Shown: positions 25,523 through 34,223, counted from the first letter of the stretch. The stretch: DNA of 42,374 nt from Cuspidothrix issatschenkoi CHARLIE-1 (GCF_002934005.1 NZ_PGEM01000139.1:1-42374), one strand, 5' to 3'. Notes: generated from the letters alone by a model not told the origin. Program-made: numbers and translations.

Positions 25523-26449
25523 TTATGGTAACAAAATTGAACCTGATGGACATTTGACCAGTTGGGATGCTTTTGTAGGAATTTTAGGAATCGCGGGAGG
25601 TTTGCTTGTAGGTTTAATCGTTTCACAAATAGCCGCATCTAAGGAAGGTTTACCTTTAACTTTTATCGTAAATACAATTCCTGTATAACTTTTTAAATCA
25701 GGCTTTTTAGCGGTAGCTGTATGAACAATACTTTGATTACCTTTACCTTGAGGAATGATTCTATAAAGGTAATCCTCACTTTCTGACTTAATCCCAATTT
25801 GTAAGTCTTCAAGAGTTTTTGCAAACTTACCATTTGCCAAAAAATAAGCCTGTTGGGAGCGGTTCATCAGAGTAATCATTTGTAGAGATTCAGGTTGGGA
25901 CTTATTAGCATCATCTGGATCAATTATTTGAAGATTTTTCGGCAATGTTGCACTATTAGAAACCTGTTTAAATACAGATACATCCTGGGAAAAATTTTTC
26001 GGTCTCGGTTGTCCAGGATTAGTACCTTCTATTTGCATCCGCATTTCACCATCGGCAATAAAATCAAAAATAGTTAAAACTGGTTTAGGATTATCCGGTA
26101 GCTTAATATCCATATACATGGGGTTTTGTGTAGCATCAACGTGATACTTCAAGGGATAAGCAACCGCTTGATCACTAACTACCATCATCAAAAACATTTT
26201 ACCGTCATCAGTAAAGAAAAAATTAACATCTGGGCCTGAAGCGTTTTTATTTTTCCATTCTCCCACCAGTTTTTTGATAATAATATCTGCTTCAGAATTG
26301 GCCGTTTGAGATATACTCGGTTTTGGTGGTATTGCTCTTTGTGCCAGCACTGTTGTCTCTAATGTCAATGGTAAAACTAGTAATAGATTGTAGGCCAGGA
26401 ATTTACTAGCGGTTTTGAGTTGGTTAAAGTTTAGAACAATTGGTGTCAT
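25523..26449 (-). CDS. Secreted protein with type IV pilin-like G/H domain
   Basis: 308 residues with an N-terminal signal peptide (LAYNLLLVLPLTLETTVLAQ, cleavage after about 36). The first half resembles a small beta-rich periplasmic domain (KKLVGEWKNKNASG, FFTDDGKMFLM). The second half (about 192-300) carries NRSQQAYFLANGKFAKTLED and YLYRI, typical of the pilin G/H domain of cyanobacterial minor pilin-like proteins, ending in a Cys-containing segment. The hydrophobic prepilin helix usually in front of this domain is absent here; a secretory leader replaces it. Function unknown. Confidence 0.75.
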   Translation of the reverse strand: MTPIVLNFNQLKTASKFLAYNLLLVLPLTLETTVLAQRAIPPKPSISQTANSEADIIIKKLVGEWKNKNASGPDVNFFFTDDGKMFLMMVVSDQAVAYPLKYHVDATQNPMYMDIKLPDNPKPVLTIFDFIADGEMRMQIEGTNPGQPRPKNFSQDVSVFKQVSNSATLPKNLQIIDPDDANKSQPESLQMITLMNRSQQAYFLANGKFAKTLEDLQIGIKSESEDYLYRIIPQGKGNQSIVHTATAKKPDLKSYTGIVFTIKVKGKPSLDAAICETIKPTSKPPAIPKIPTKASQLVKCPSGSILLP

Positions 26450-26627
26450 TTAGGTATGTTCTTATATATTAAGAGTATCTTAGCAGCCACTACAGAGATT
26501 CAGTGAAAATATACATAATTTAAGAATTGGGGAGTGCAGAGTCCCAAAGATAGATTAACAAAACAACCCACAGACGAGAATCTCTACCCATGAAACGTTT
26601 CCACTAACACCAAACACCCAATACCTA

Positions 26628-27521
26628 ATGGTTATGAAAACCTCTCATTCTACTCAAATGAAAGCACTGGATAATGATACAGTTGCGGCTTGGACGTTTC
26701 TCACACCAGCCCTAATTTTATTAGGGTTATTTATAATTTGGCCAATTGTCTATTTATTTTATCTCAGTTTCACTGCTGGTAGTTTCACTTCTAGCGGTAT
26801 TTATTGGGTAGGTTTAAAAAACTATTGGCGATTATTACAAAATGCGGATTTTTGGCAAGTTATTTTTAATACTGTTTATTTTACCATCGGCACTCTTGTC
26901 CCTAGTTTAATAATTTCTTTAGGACTAGCGGTATTATTAAATCGTTCTATTCCTATCAGGGGAATTTTACGCAGTGCTTATTTTCTTCCCTCTATTATCT
27001 CTGTTGTTGCTGCCGGTTTAGGCTTTCGCTGGTTATTCCAAGATACAGGCCCAGTTAATGGTTTTTTAAGTATATATGGTATTGGTAAAGTATCTTGGTT
27101 GGCAGATACTTTTTGGGCAATGCCAGTAATTATTTTATTCAGTATTTGGAAACAAATTGGCTTTAATATGGTAGTTTTTTTAGCAGGTTTACAAGCAATT
27201 CCTCCCAGTCGTTATGAAGCTGCGGAATTAGATGGGGCTAATGATTGGCAACAATTTTGGCATATTACCTTACCAGGATTAAGATCAACATTAATATTTG
27301 CTACAGTTACAACTGCCATTTTTACATTACGCAGTTTTGAATCGGTTTATATCCTCACTGGTGGTGGCCCTTTAAATTCAACTAATTTACTAGTTTACTA
27401 TACATATCAAGAAGCTTTTGGGCAATTTGATTTTGGTTATGCAGCGGCAGTAGCTACGATACTTTTAGCGGTGACTTTATTGTTAGTTTATTTGCAATTA
27501 AAAACTTGGGGAGATGAATAA
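26628..27521 (+). CDS. Sugar ABC transporter permease
   Basis: MalF/UgpA-type inner-membrane subunit of a carbohydrate ABC importer. 297 residues with six predicted transmembrane helices (first: LILLGLFIIWPIVYLFYLSF) and the cytoplasmic EAA loop EAAELDGANDWQQFWHITLP (about 202-221) that contacts the ATPase. Start is ATG 26628; ATG 26634 two codons later is equally possible. No binding protein, second permease or ATPase gene is adjacent, so its partners must be encoded elsewhere and the substrate is unknown. Confidence 0.9.
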   Translation: MVMKTSHSTQMKALDNDTVAAWTFLTPALILLGLFIIWPIVYLFYLSFTAGSFTSSGIYWVGLKNYWRLLQNADFWQVIFNTVYFTIGTLVPSLIISLGLAVLLNRSIPIRGILRSAYFLPSIISVVAAGLGFRWLFQDTGPVNGFLSIYGIGKVSWLADTFWAMPVIILFSIWKQIGFNMVVFLAGLQAIPPSRYEAAELDGANDWQQFWHITLPGLRSTLIFATVTTAIFTLRSFESVYILTGGGPLNSTNLLVYYTYQEAFGQFDFGYAAAVATILLAVTLLLVYLQLKTWGDE

Positions 27522-27864
27522 TTAATTAGTGTCATGTGAGAAGAAATATCAAAAGAATAGGTGTAAGCAAAATATTACTTTTAGTTTTTCTGTTCATACC
27601 CAGATCCCCGACTTCAGTAAATTAATTTACAGCAGTTTGCGAAGGTATGAGGTACACATTCTGCGGGCAAGACTTTTACTGAGCTTGTCGTTCGCGTAGC
27701 GTGGCGTTAGCCATGGTATGCCCGCACCACAAAAGTTTGATTATGGTTATACCTCATTTGAATGAAATATGCTGTATCATTTATGGACAAAATAAATAAC
27801 AGAAGTCGGGGATCTTATTGCCTTATCTGAATTTTGAGAATTTATTAATCCCAATTGTATAGAA
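27522..27864. repeat. Spacer with nested inverted-repeat element
   Basis: Bounded by AGATCCCCGACTTC (27602-27615) and GAAGTCGGGGATCT (27802-27815), a perfect 14-bp inverted repeat. Inside sit GCGGGCAAGAC...TATGCCCGCA arms and a GC-rich core with TTCGCGTAGCGTGGCGTTAG, which resembles common Nostocales repeats. No gene. Confidence 0.6.
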
Positions 27865-28065
27865 TTAAGGATCTTCTGGAAATACCCATTTAGGTGGTTC
27901 TGTCATTTTTTTCCGCAATCTTTCTTCAGCCATTTCTAGCATTTTATCTAGGGAAGTTTCTTCAACAAATTTTGCAGTTGCTTCTCTAAATTCAATGTTG
28001 GGACATTTATCACCTAAAATGCAGCCGTTAACACAAGCTTCAGCACAGTTAATTTTTTGTTCCAC
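27865..28065 (-). CDS. Small four-cysteine protein
   Basis: 66 residues, no known function. The N-terminus carries CX3CX3CX5C (Cys7, Cys11, Cys15, Cys21: CAEACVNGCILGDKC), which could bind an Fe-S cluster or zinc; the remainder is an amphipathic charged helix (EETSLDKMLEMAEERLRKK) and a conserved-looking end PPKWVFPEDP. I recall similar short proteins as cyanobacterial hypotheticals. Starts at ATG 28065, preceded by GAGAGGAATGAAC, a plausible SD. It lies between two inverted-repeat elements sharing the same 14-bp arms. Confidence 0.7.
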   Translation of the reverse strand: MEQKINCAEACVNGCILGDKCPNIEFREATAKFVEETSLDKMLEMAEERLRKKMTEPPKWVFPEDP

Positions 28066-28379
28066 AGTTCATTCCTCTCTCGTTTGGATGTTTGGACTCT
28101 GCATCAGAATTTTACTATTATTGGTAATAGGTGATTACCTAATTTTTGTCTTTCATAGTAAGTATTCAGCTATAGCACTTGTTTCCAGATCCCCGACTTC
28201 TAAGATAGATTTGTCCTTTCCGAATACAATCAATCAAAGAAGTCGGGGATCTTATCACAACAGCAGTTCTCTCCATATTCGGGCGTTCTGAAAAAAAGTC
28301 CGGGTTAAGTTGTATAGTATAGACTAGGAGTTAAATATTTGGCTTTATTCCTACTTCTGATTTTGTATAAACATGACTA
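28066..28379. promoter_or_regulatory. Divergent spacer upstream of mnmE
   Basis: Holds promoters of the small protein (minus) and mnmE (plus). 28187-28252 is a 66-bp element with the same 14-bp arms as the one at 27602-27815; transcribed, it could fold into a long hairpin. No other gene. Confidence 0.4.
28187..28252. repeat. Inverted repeat AGATCCCCGACTTC, short copy
   Basis: Perfect 14-bp arms at 28187-28200 and 28239-28252, 38-nt interior. Identical arms occur at 27602-27815 around a longer interior. Confidence 0.75.
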
Positions 28380-29774
28380 ATGTCCGAATTATTGGCTCAC
28401 ACTGGAACTATTGCCGCGATCGCTACTGCTGTTGTCCCTCAACAAGGTAGTGTAGGTATTGTACGGGTTTCTGGTGATCAGGCTATGGCGATCGCTCAAA
28501 CTCTATTTTATGCCCCAGGGCGACAAGTTTGGTCAAGTCACCGCATTCTTTATGGTTATATACGCCAACCCCAAACTAAGCAAATTATTGATGAGTCTTT
28601 ATTATTAATCATGCAAGCTCCCCGTTCTTTTACCCGTGAAGATGTGGTAGAATTCCATTGTCATGGGGGAATTATGGCGGTGCAACAAGTATTGCAACTA
28701 TGCTTAGAAAATGGTGCAAGATTAGCCCAACCAGGAGAATTTACGTTAAGAGCGTTTTTAAATGGTAGGTTAGATTTAACCCAAGCGGAAAGTATTGCCG
28801 ATTTAGTAGGAGCAAAATCACCTCAAGCTGCTCAAACAGCTTTAGCTGGGTTACAGGGAAAATTAGCCCATCCAATCCGCAAATTACGCGCTAACTGTTT
28901 AGATATTTTGGCAGAAATTGAAGCCAGAATTGATTTTGAGGAAGATTTACCACCTTTAGATCAACAAAGAATTATTGCAGATATTGATCAAGTAACTGCG
29001 GAAATTAGTAAATTATTAGCCACAAAAGATAAAGGTGAATTATTACGAACTGGGTTAAAAGTGGCAATTGTGGGGCGGCCAAATGTGGGAAAATCGAGTT
29101 TATTAAATGCTTGGAGTCAGAGCGATCGCGCTATTGTCACAGACTTACCAGGAACAACCCGTGATGTGGTAGAATCTCAATTAGTTGTGGGCGGAATTCC
29201 TGTCCAAGTCCTAGATACAGCCGGGATTCGGGAAACAGCAGATCAAGTAGAAAAAATTGGTGTCGAGCGATCACGCCGTACTGCTAGTGATGCAGATTTG
29301 GTATTATTTACTATAGATGCCGCCGCAGGTTGGACACCGGCAGATCAGGAAATTTACGAACAAGTAAAACACCGTCCAGTAATTTTAGTCATTAATAAAA
29401 TTGACCTAATTTCATTAGCAGAACAAGAAAACCTGAAATCCCAAATCGAAAATCCCAAATCCAAAATTGTGACATCTGCCGCCATAAATCAAGGAATTGA
29501 TAGTTTAGAAACAGCAATTTTAGAAATAATTCAACAGGGAAAAGTTCAAGCTGCTAATATGGATTTAGCCATTAACCAACGACAAGCAGCAGCTTTAACA
29601 AAAGCCAAAATAGATTTACAACAAGTGCAAGCCACGATCACCGATAAATTACCCTTAGATTTTTGGACAATTGATTTAAGAGGAGCAATTCAAGCATTAG
29701 GACAAATCACCGGCGAAGAAGTCACAGAATCAGTATTAGATCGGATTTTTAGTAGGTTCTGTATCGGTAAATAG
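28380..29774 (+). CDS. mnmE: tRNA modification GTPase MnmE
   Basis: With MnmG it installs carboxymethylaminomethyl groups on U34 of certain tRNAs. 464 residues: N-terminal folate-binding domain ([27 protein letters not shown]), helical domain interrupted by the G domain with [12 protein letters not shown] (P-loop), [15 protein letters not shown] and NKID, and the canonical C-terminus FCIGK with the catalytic cysteine. Start ATG 28380 gives [17 protein letters not shown], the expected N-terminus. Confidence 0.97.
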   Translation: MSELLAHTGTIAAIATAVVPQQGSVGIVRVSGDQAMAIAQTLFYAPGRQVWSSHRILYGYIRQPQTKQIIDESLLLIMQAPRSFTREDVVEFHCHGGIMAVQQVLQLCLENGARLAQPGEFTLRAFLNGRLDLTQAESIADLVGAKSPQAAQTALAGLQGKLAHPIRKLRANCLDILAEIEARIDFEEDLPPLDQQRIIADIDQVTAEISKLLATKDKGELLRTGLKVAIVGRPNVGKSSLLNAWSQSDRAIVTDLPGTTRDVVESQLVVGGIPVQVLDTAGIRETADQVEKIGVERSRRTASDADLVLFTIDAAAGWTPADQEIYEQVKHRPVILVINKIDLISLAEQENLKSQIENPKSKIVTSAAINQGIDSLETAILEIIQQGKVQAANMDLAINQRQAAALTKAKIDLQQVQATITDKLPLDFWTIDLRGAIQALGQITGEEVTESVLDRIFSRFCIGK

Positions 29775-29816
29775 ACAACTCTCAAACTCTTATTCCTCTA
29801 TGTTTTCTACTTTAAT

Positions 29817-30026
29817 CTCACATTCCGCATAAGCGGAGAATAAAAAAATAATTATCTCCAAAAACATTGTTTGGTAAGGGTTTTCAGGATTTTAGTTCAA
29901 AGGAACTATAAAATGTTTATTAGGAATTTATCTCATTTATTGAGAATATTTTTGGAGTAAAGTTTGTACAACCCTGAATCTTTCGTGATAATTATTCAGA
30001 ATTGGATTTTATCTGCGGAATGTGGG
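29817..30026. mobile_element. 210-bp terminal-inverted-repeat element, tandem copy 1
   Basis: Starts CTCACATTCCGCA and ends TGCGGAATGTGGG, inverted repeats of at least 11 bp. Identical to copy 2 over all 210 positions I compared. TTAAT flanks it (29812-29816 and 30028-30032), consistent with a target duplication. Inside, AAAGGA precedes ATG 29913 by a normal SD distance and a 15-codon frame (MFIRNLSHLLRIFLE) ends at TAA 29958-29960, resembling the beginning of a truncated transposase gene. Non-autonomous as seen; family not identified. Confidence 0.75.
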
Positions 30027-30034
30027 TTTAATAA

Positions 30035-30244
30035 CTCACATTCCGCATAAGCGGAGAATAAAAAAATAATTATCTCCAAAAACATTGTTTGGTAAGGGTT
30101 TTCAGGATTTTAGTTCAAAGGAACTATAAAATGTTTATTAGGAATTTATCTCATTTATTGAGAATATTTTTGGAGTAAAGTTTGTACAACCCTGAATCTT
30201 TCGTGATAATTATTCAGAATTGGATTTTATCTGCGGAATGTGGG
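30035..30244. mobile_element. 210-bp terminal-inverted-repeat element, tandem copy 2
   Basis: Exact direct repeat of copy 1 with period 218 bp; the 8-bp junction TTTAATAA separates them. Right flank TTAAT at 30245-30249. The stub frame recurs at 30131-30178. Confidence 0.75.
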
Positions 30245-30528
30245 TTAATAAATTACATCATGTTTAATTATACCTTCTGCACCCTAAACTGTCACACAAC
30301 GAAAATTGGTGGTTTGCAGATTTGGAATTGACCACAAACATATTGTTTTCATATCAACTCCATTTTCATCGAATCAAATAGTAAATCATCCTATGTTCAA
30401 CTTAGACAATAACAGGCTTTGTTATTACTGTCACTTGTCAACGTGGCATAGCACCTGTTACTTACTATTTGAACTCCCTAGAAAAAAGCGTTACTCTAAG
30501 CGGATAGGACTAAATACAGGAGAATACC

Positions 30529-31194
30529 GTGACTTCTAGCACTCAAATCCAAGCATTAGACGTACCTACCGCCATATTACAACGTCGTTCCATCAAAACC
30601 TTTAAACCGGACCCCATCTCCCCAGAACTACTCAAGCAACTGGTAGAATTAACCGTAGCTGCACCCAGTAGTTTTAACACCCAATCTTGGAGAATAGTGT
30701 TAGTTCAAGATGCAACCCAAAAAGAAGCATTATGCGCTGCTTCTTGGAAACAAAAGCAAATTCTGGAAGCACCTGTTACCTTTGTTTTCGCTGCTGACGC
30801 TACTGCGGGAGAAAAAGACCTAACACCCATTTTAGAGCAAGGTGCAGCCACAGGTGCTTGGAGTGAAGGAACAGTAAATTACTTTAGAAATGCTATTCCT
30901 CAATTTCAACAAGCTTTAGGTGACAAGCGCCGAGAATACGCCATTAAAGATGCCATGATAGCTGCTACAAATTTAGTATTAGCAGCCGAAAGTTTGGGGT
31001 TATCTACCTGCTTTATGAATGGTTGGATTGAAGAACAAGTAAAAGCTATAATTGGTGCTGAAAATAATCCAGATATTGGTATTGCCGTATTAGTACCTGT
31101 GGGATATGCAGCCGAACCTCGTTTAAATCCCGGTCGTCTACCATTATCCGCTAATATTTCTGTAGATAGACTAGACAACCCCTATCAAGGTTAA
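30529..31194 (+). CDS. Nitroreductase family protein
   Basis: FMN-dependent oxidoreductase of the nitroreductase fold, 221 residues. N-terminal LQRRSIKTF (about 17-25) and APSSFNTQSWR (about 45-55) are the FMN-phosphate and isoalloxazine contacts; AAESLGLSTCFMNGW and GYAAEPRLNPGR follow the family pattern. GTG start 30529 is preceded by AGGAG in ACAGGAGAATACC. Substrate cannot be assigned. Isolated gene downstream of the tandem elements, converging on the ankyrin gene. Confidence 0.92.
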   Translation: MTSSTQIQALDVPTAILQRRSIKTFKPDPISPELLKQLVELTVAAPSSFNTQSWRIVLVQDATQKEALCAASWKQKQILEAPVTFVFAADATAGEKDLTPILEQGAATGAWSEGTVNYFRNAIPQFQQALGDKRREYAIKDAMIAATNLVLAAESLGLSTCFMNGWIEEQVKAIIGAENNPDIGIAVLVPVGYAAEPRLNPGRLPLSANISVDRLDNPYQG

Positions 31195-31210
31195 TAGACA
31201 TTAGGTTAAA

Positions 31211-31242
31211 TTGTAGGGATAATTCATGAATTGTCCCTACAA
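31211..31242. terminator. Palindromic hairpin between convergent genes
   Basis: TTGTAGGGA...TCCCTACAA with inner AATTCATGAATT: a 32-bp near-perfect palindrome with one internal mismatch, placed between the nitroreductase and ankyrin gene ends. This motif is also a typical dispersed repeat of the order, so a terminator role is inferred from position. Confidence 0.5.
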
Positions 31243-31317
31243 GGGTTTCATTTAGGATATTTATTGATCCTTAAAACTTAATTATAGCAGGTGTTTCATC
31301 CCTGCCTCCTGCCTTCC

Positions 31318-32601
31318 TTATTCTTGCGCTCCAGCTTCTCGTAAAATCTTAGCAATGCCCCGATAATGATTCAATTCGGCAATCATTAAAGCCGTATAAC
31401 CACCTTGATTTTTTAAATTTACATCTGCCCCAGCTTGGAGTAATATTTCCACAGCTTTAGTATAACCTTCAGCAGTCGCATACATTAACGCAGTGACTCC
31501 AGAGGAATTTTGTAAATTCACATTTGCCCCTTTTGCCAATAATAATTTGAATATTTCGGGATAGTTTATGGCTATAGCTTTCACTAAAGCAGTTTTACCA
31601 TCATCTGCGAATTGATTAATATTTGCACCATAATCAAGTAAGACTTTCACTGTGTGAAAATGTCCTTTTAATACTGCTAGTGTCAGAGCAACTTCGCCCA
31701 AATTTTTCTGTTCCGTATCTGCTCCTGCATCTAGTAATACTGCTACTATGTCGCTGTATCCTTGAAATGCTGCTACGAGTAAGGGTGTATCTCTGAGATG
31801 ATTTTTCATTTCCACATCTGCCCCCCGTTGTAACAATATTTTCACTACATCAGTATATTCTTCTACAGTCGCTAGGTGTAAAGCTGTTTCTCCTTCTTGA
31901 TCTTGGTGATTAATTTCTGCACCTGCATCTAATAAAATATTGATAATTTCAATGTTTCCCGTGGGGGTAGCTGCTAATAATGCTGTTCCACCATCACTAT
32001 TTTTTAGGTTCACATCCGCCCCAGATGAGACCAATGCTTCTACTGTTGCGACATCACCCGAGTCTACAGCAATCATTAATGCTGTTTCACCTTCGGAATC
32101 TTGACTATTGACAAGATCGTTATTTTGTGATATTAACTTAATAATTTCTGGCTGTTTGTGCTTAACTGCGAGTTTGAAAGCGGTATCACCATCTTTATCA
32201 GTAATTCCTCTGTCCGCACCAGCATCTAAAAGTATTTTTACGATTTCAATATTGCCTTTAACTGCTGCTATCATTAATGCTGTACTACCATCTTCATTTA
32301 TGGCATTAATATTTGCCTCTCTAGAAATTAACAGTTTGACAACATCTATTTGATTAGCACTAGCAGCGAGCATTAATGCTGTTAAACTATATATTTTTCT
32401 AGTTAAATTAATATTAGCACCAGCATCTAAGAGCGATCGCACAATTTCTGTATAACCTAAATTCGCCGCAAGCATTAATGCTGTAGTTCCATTCACATCG
32501 CTTGTATTTATATTAATGCCTTTACTCAGCAGCGTTAACACTCTTTTTATATCTCCGCTTTTTACAGCTTTGAGCAACAAGGTATCTTTATTTTCTGTCA
32601 T
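31318..32601 (-). CDS. Ankyrin-repeat protein
   Basis: 427 residues made entirely of 13 consecutive ~33-residue ankyrin repeats (G-x-TALMLAA...G...IV..LL.AGA.IN pattern), from DTLLLKAVKSGDIKRVLTLL to GYTALMIAELNHYRGIAKIL. No signal peptide, membrane helix or second domain. Such solenoids are protein-binding scaffolds; the partner is unknown. Degenerate repeats are 5 (SQNNDLVNSQ) and 9, where one residue is missing. Monocistronic, with a repeat-rich spacer upstream. Confidence 0.95.
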   Translation of the reverse strand: MTENKDTLLLKAVKSGDIKRVLTLLSKGININTSDVNGTTALMLAANLGYTEIVRSLLDAGANINLTRKIYSLTALMLAASANQIDVVKLLISREANINAINEDGSTALMIAAVKGNIEIVKILLDAGADRGITDKDGDTAFKLAVKHKQPEIIKLISQNNDLVNSQDSEGETALMIAVDSGDVATVEALVSSGADVNLKNSDGGTALLAATPTGNIEIINILLDAGAEINHQDQEGETALHLATVEEYTDVVKILLQRGADVEMKNHLRDTPLLVAAFQGYSDIVAVLLDAGADTEQKNLGEVALTLAVLKGHFHTVKVLLDYGANINQFADDGKTALVKAIAINYPEIFKLLLAKGANVNLQNSSGVTALMYATAEGYTKAVEILLQAGADVNLKNQGGYTALMIAELNHYRGIAKILREAGAQE

Positions 32602-32917
32602 TTTATTTATATCCTGTTTGGGTAGATGTAACTAATTTCAACTCAAAATTTAGCAAAAAAGGCGGAAGGCAAAGGCCAGGACCAAAGTGAGCAAGAGTTA
32701 AAGCCTCACTCGAAAGTCTCTGATTTGGCATCCTGTAACCACTTGAAGCCTAGACTGTATTGCCACCCCTTGCCTCCTCTGCCTTCTTCACTTTTGAATG
32801 GTTTTAGCACTTTACCAAGAATAACTAACGCCACCCTACACTATCGAAAAATTGCTGAGTCTAAAAAATCAATGTATGCTAAGTTTTATAAAGATTTAAT
32901 AATTGGCAGTAAACAGT
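32602..32917. other. Repeat-rich spacer
   Basis: 32660-32788 begins with purine-rich GGCGGAAGGCAAAGGCCAGG and ends with CCTTGCCTCCTCTGCCTTC, the same architecture as 11860-12023, with a related core (GAGCAAGAGTTAAAG versus GAGCAAGGGTTTAAG). The last ~130 bp are AT-rich and hold the promoter of the DUF4079 gene. No credible gene. Confidence 0.45.
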
Positions 32918-33388
32918 ATGGTTCTTGAACTCTCTCCAACAATCAAATTTTGGTTGAATTTCGGTCATCCAGTCATCATGTGGGTATTATTAGCACTTTC
33001 TTTATATGCCGCATATTTAGGTCTACAAGTACAGCGCACAAGAAATGCTCAAGGAGAAGATAAGAAAGAACTAATTAAAGGCCGCTACACCATCAAACAC
33101 CACCAAATAGGTTCTATCATCCTAGCCTTGATGGTAGCAGGTTCAATTGGTGGTATGGCGGTTACCTACATTAATAATGGTAAATTGTTTGTTGGTCCCC
33201 ATCTTCTCGCCGGACTAGGTATGACGGGTTTAATAGCTTTTTCCGCATCCCTATCTCCCTTTATGCAAAAAGGAGCAAATTGGGCGCGAATGACTCATAT
33301 ACTCTTAAATTTTGCTATTTTAGGACTTTTCTTCTGGCAAGCCCTATCTGGGGTGGAAATTATTCAGAAACTTCTCACTCAAGCATAA
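32918..33388 (+). CDS. DUF4079-type four-helix membrane protein
   Basis: 156 residues with four transmembrane helices (about 17-37, 64-84, 96-116, 126-148). One histidine sits at or near the membrane edge of each helix (His17, His61/62, His95, His127), a pattern reminiscent of four-helix b-type cytochromes; heme binding is an inference. I recall the family as DUF4079, found in cyanobacteria and plants. Start ATG 32918 (MVLELSPTIKFWLNFGHPV) is preferred to TTG 32903. Short basic loop TRNAQGEDKKELIKGR between helices 1 and 2. Followed by a terminator-like hairpin. Confidence 0.85.
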   Translation: MVLELSPTIKFWLNFGHPVIMWVLLALSLYAAYLGLQVQRTRNAQGEDKKELIKGRYTIKHHQIGSIILALMVAGSIGGMAVTYINNGKLFVGPHLLAGLGMTGLIAFSASLSPFMQKGANWARMTHILLNFAILGLFFWQALSGVEIIQKLLTQA

Positions 33389-33424
33389 ATTTCCAAAGTC
33401 GGATAATTTTGGATTTTGTATTAT

Positions 33425-33448
33425 GGCAGGAGTCAGGAGTCAGGAGTG
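33425..33448. repeat. CAGGAGT heptamer repeat
   Basis: About three units of CAGGAGT, a common STRR-type spacer motif. Confidence 0.6.
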
Positions 33449-33531
33449 TCTTAATATATGGCTTTTACTGTAGATTCTGTATCTCATTCAATCGCATACC
33501 GCTATATCTCAACTTAATTAAAATAGAAAGT

Positions 33532-33548
33532 GCGGGCATCTTGCCCGC
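33532..33548 (+). terminator. Hairpin GCGGGCA-TCT-TGCCCGC
   Basis: 7-bp GC-rich stem with 3-nt loop between the convergent DUF4079 and DUF1997 genes, followed by TTAAATTCT rather than a strict U-tract. Related GCGGGCA arms occur at 27661-27726. Confidence 0.45.
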
Positions 33549-33605
33549 TTAAATTCTAAAAACGAAACAACCCATAGTTTGCTACTCTCATTTGTTTACT
33601 GCTCC

Positions 33606-34223
33606 CTATTTCTTCAATTTCTTCTGTGGAAAATGTATATTGAGAGATTGATGAAAATCCTTTTGCACCTTATGTGTGAGACGACGAGACACTTGACGGA
33701 CAATTTGATTTAGAATGCGATCGCCTGTAGACTGAATTAAAGAACGTGATAAACGCTGCATAAACCGGGGAAATTGCAACTCTACAACCAAATCTAACTC
33801 CCATTCTACCCGTGTTATACCATCTCTATCAGCTATTAAATGTGTTAATGATTTATAGTCTACCTCATACCCAGGGGGTTGGTAATTAGGTACAGGAATA
33901 GTCCTAATTTGAAATTGACGCTCTTGGAATTTTAACAATTCTAAACCAATCTTTGGTTCGACATCATAGCCGAAAGCACCAAATTTACCTACAGCTAAAG
34001 CATAACTATTTGCATCTAAAGCCTCTACCTTCATAGGTTCTGCACAACGACCAAACCATTCACTATGGGTATTAAAATACTTTTCTACTTCCTCCACAGG
34101 TGCATACATTTCCATGCAGTCTTGATAATTTCCATAAAATTTCGTTGATTTAAGATTTTCTTCCTCAAAAGGACAGTCATCTACTATTTCCCAAGACTGA
34201 TATCCACTATTGTTTGTAACCAT
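33606..34223 (-). CDS. DUF1997 family protein
   Basis: 205 residues, no signal peptide or membrane helix. The body (about 25-195: CMEMYAPVEEVEKYF, EWFGRCAEPMKVEALDANSY, GYEVDYKSLTHLI, VEWELDLVVELQFPRFMQRL) matches the DUF1997 pattern of cyanobacteria and plastids, a predicted START/SRPBCC-like fold that could bind a hydrophobic ligand. The C-terminus is basic (RRLTHKVQKDFH). Function unknown. Monocistronic, convergent with the DUF4079 gene. Confidence 0.85.
   Translation of the reverse strand: MVTNNSGYQSWEIVDDCPFEEENLKSTKFYGNYQDCMEMYAPVEEVEKYFNTHSEWFGRCAEPMKVEALDANSYALAVGKFGAFGYDVEPKIGLELLKFQERQFQIRTIPVPNYQPPGYEVDYKSLTHLIADRDGITRVEWELDLVVELQFPRFMQRLSRSLIQSTGDRILNQIVRQVSRRLTHKVQKDFHQSLNIHFPQKKLKK

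Larger units (their letters stand above)
29775..30528. other. Gene-free region with tandem mobile elements
   Basis: Between mnmE and the nitroreductase. Holds the two 210-bp elements (29817-30244) and, to the right, an AT-rich stretch with a 7-bp hairpin AATAACA-N5-TGTTATT at 30408-30426. A frame over 30306-30539 lacks protein-like composition or conservation and is not called. Confidence 0.55.

Noticed and set aside
30306-30539. 77-codon frame upstream of the nitroreductase gene
   Set aside because: Overlaps the nitroreductase start, includes the hairpin at 30408-30426 and has no recognisable features.
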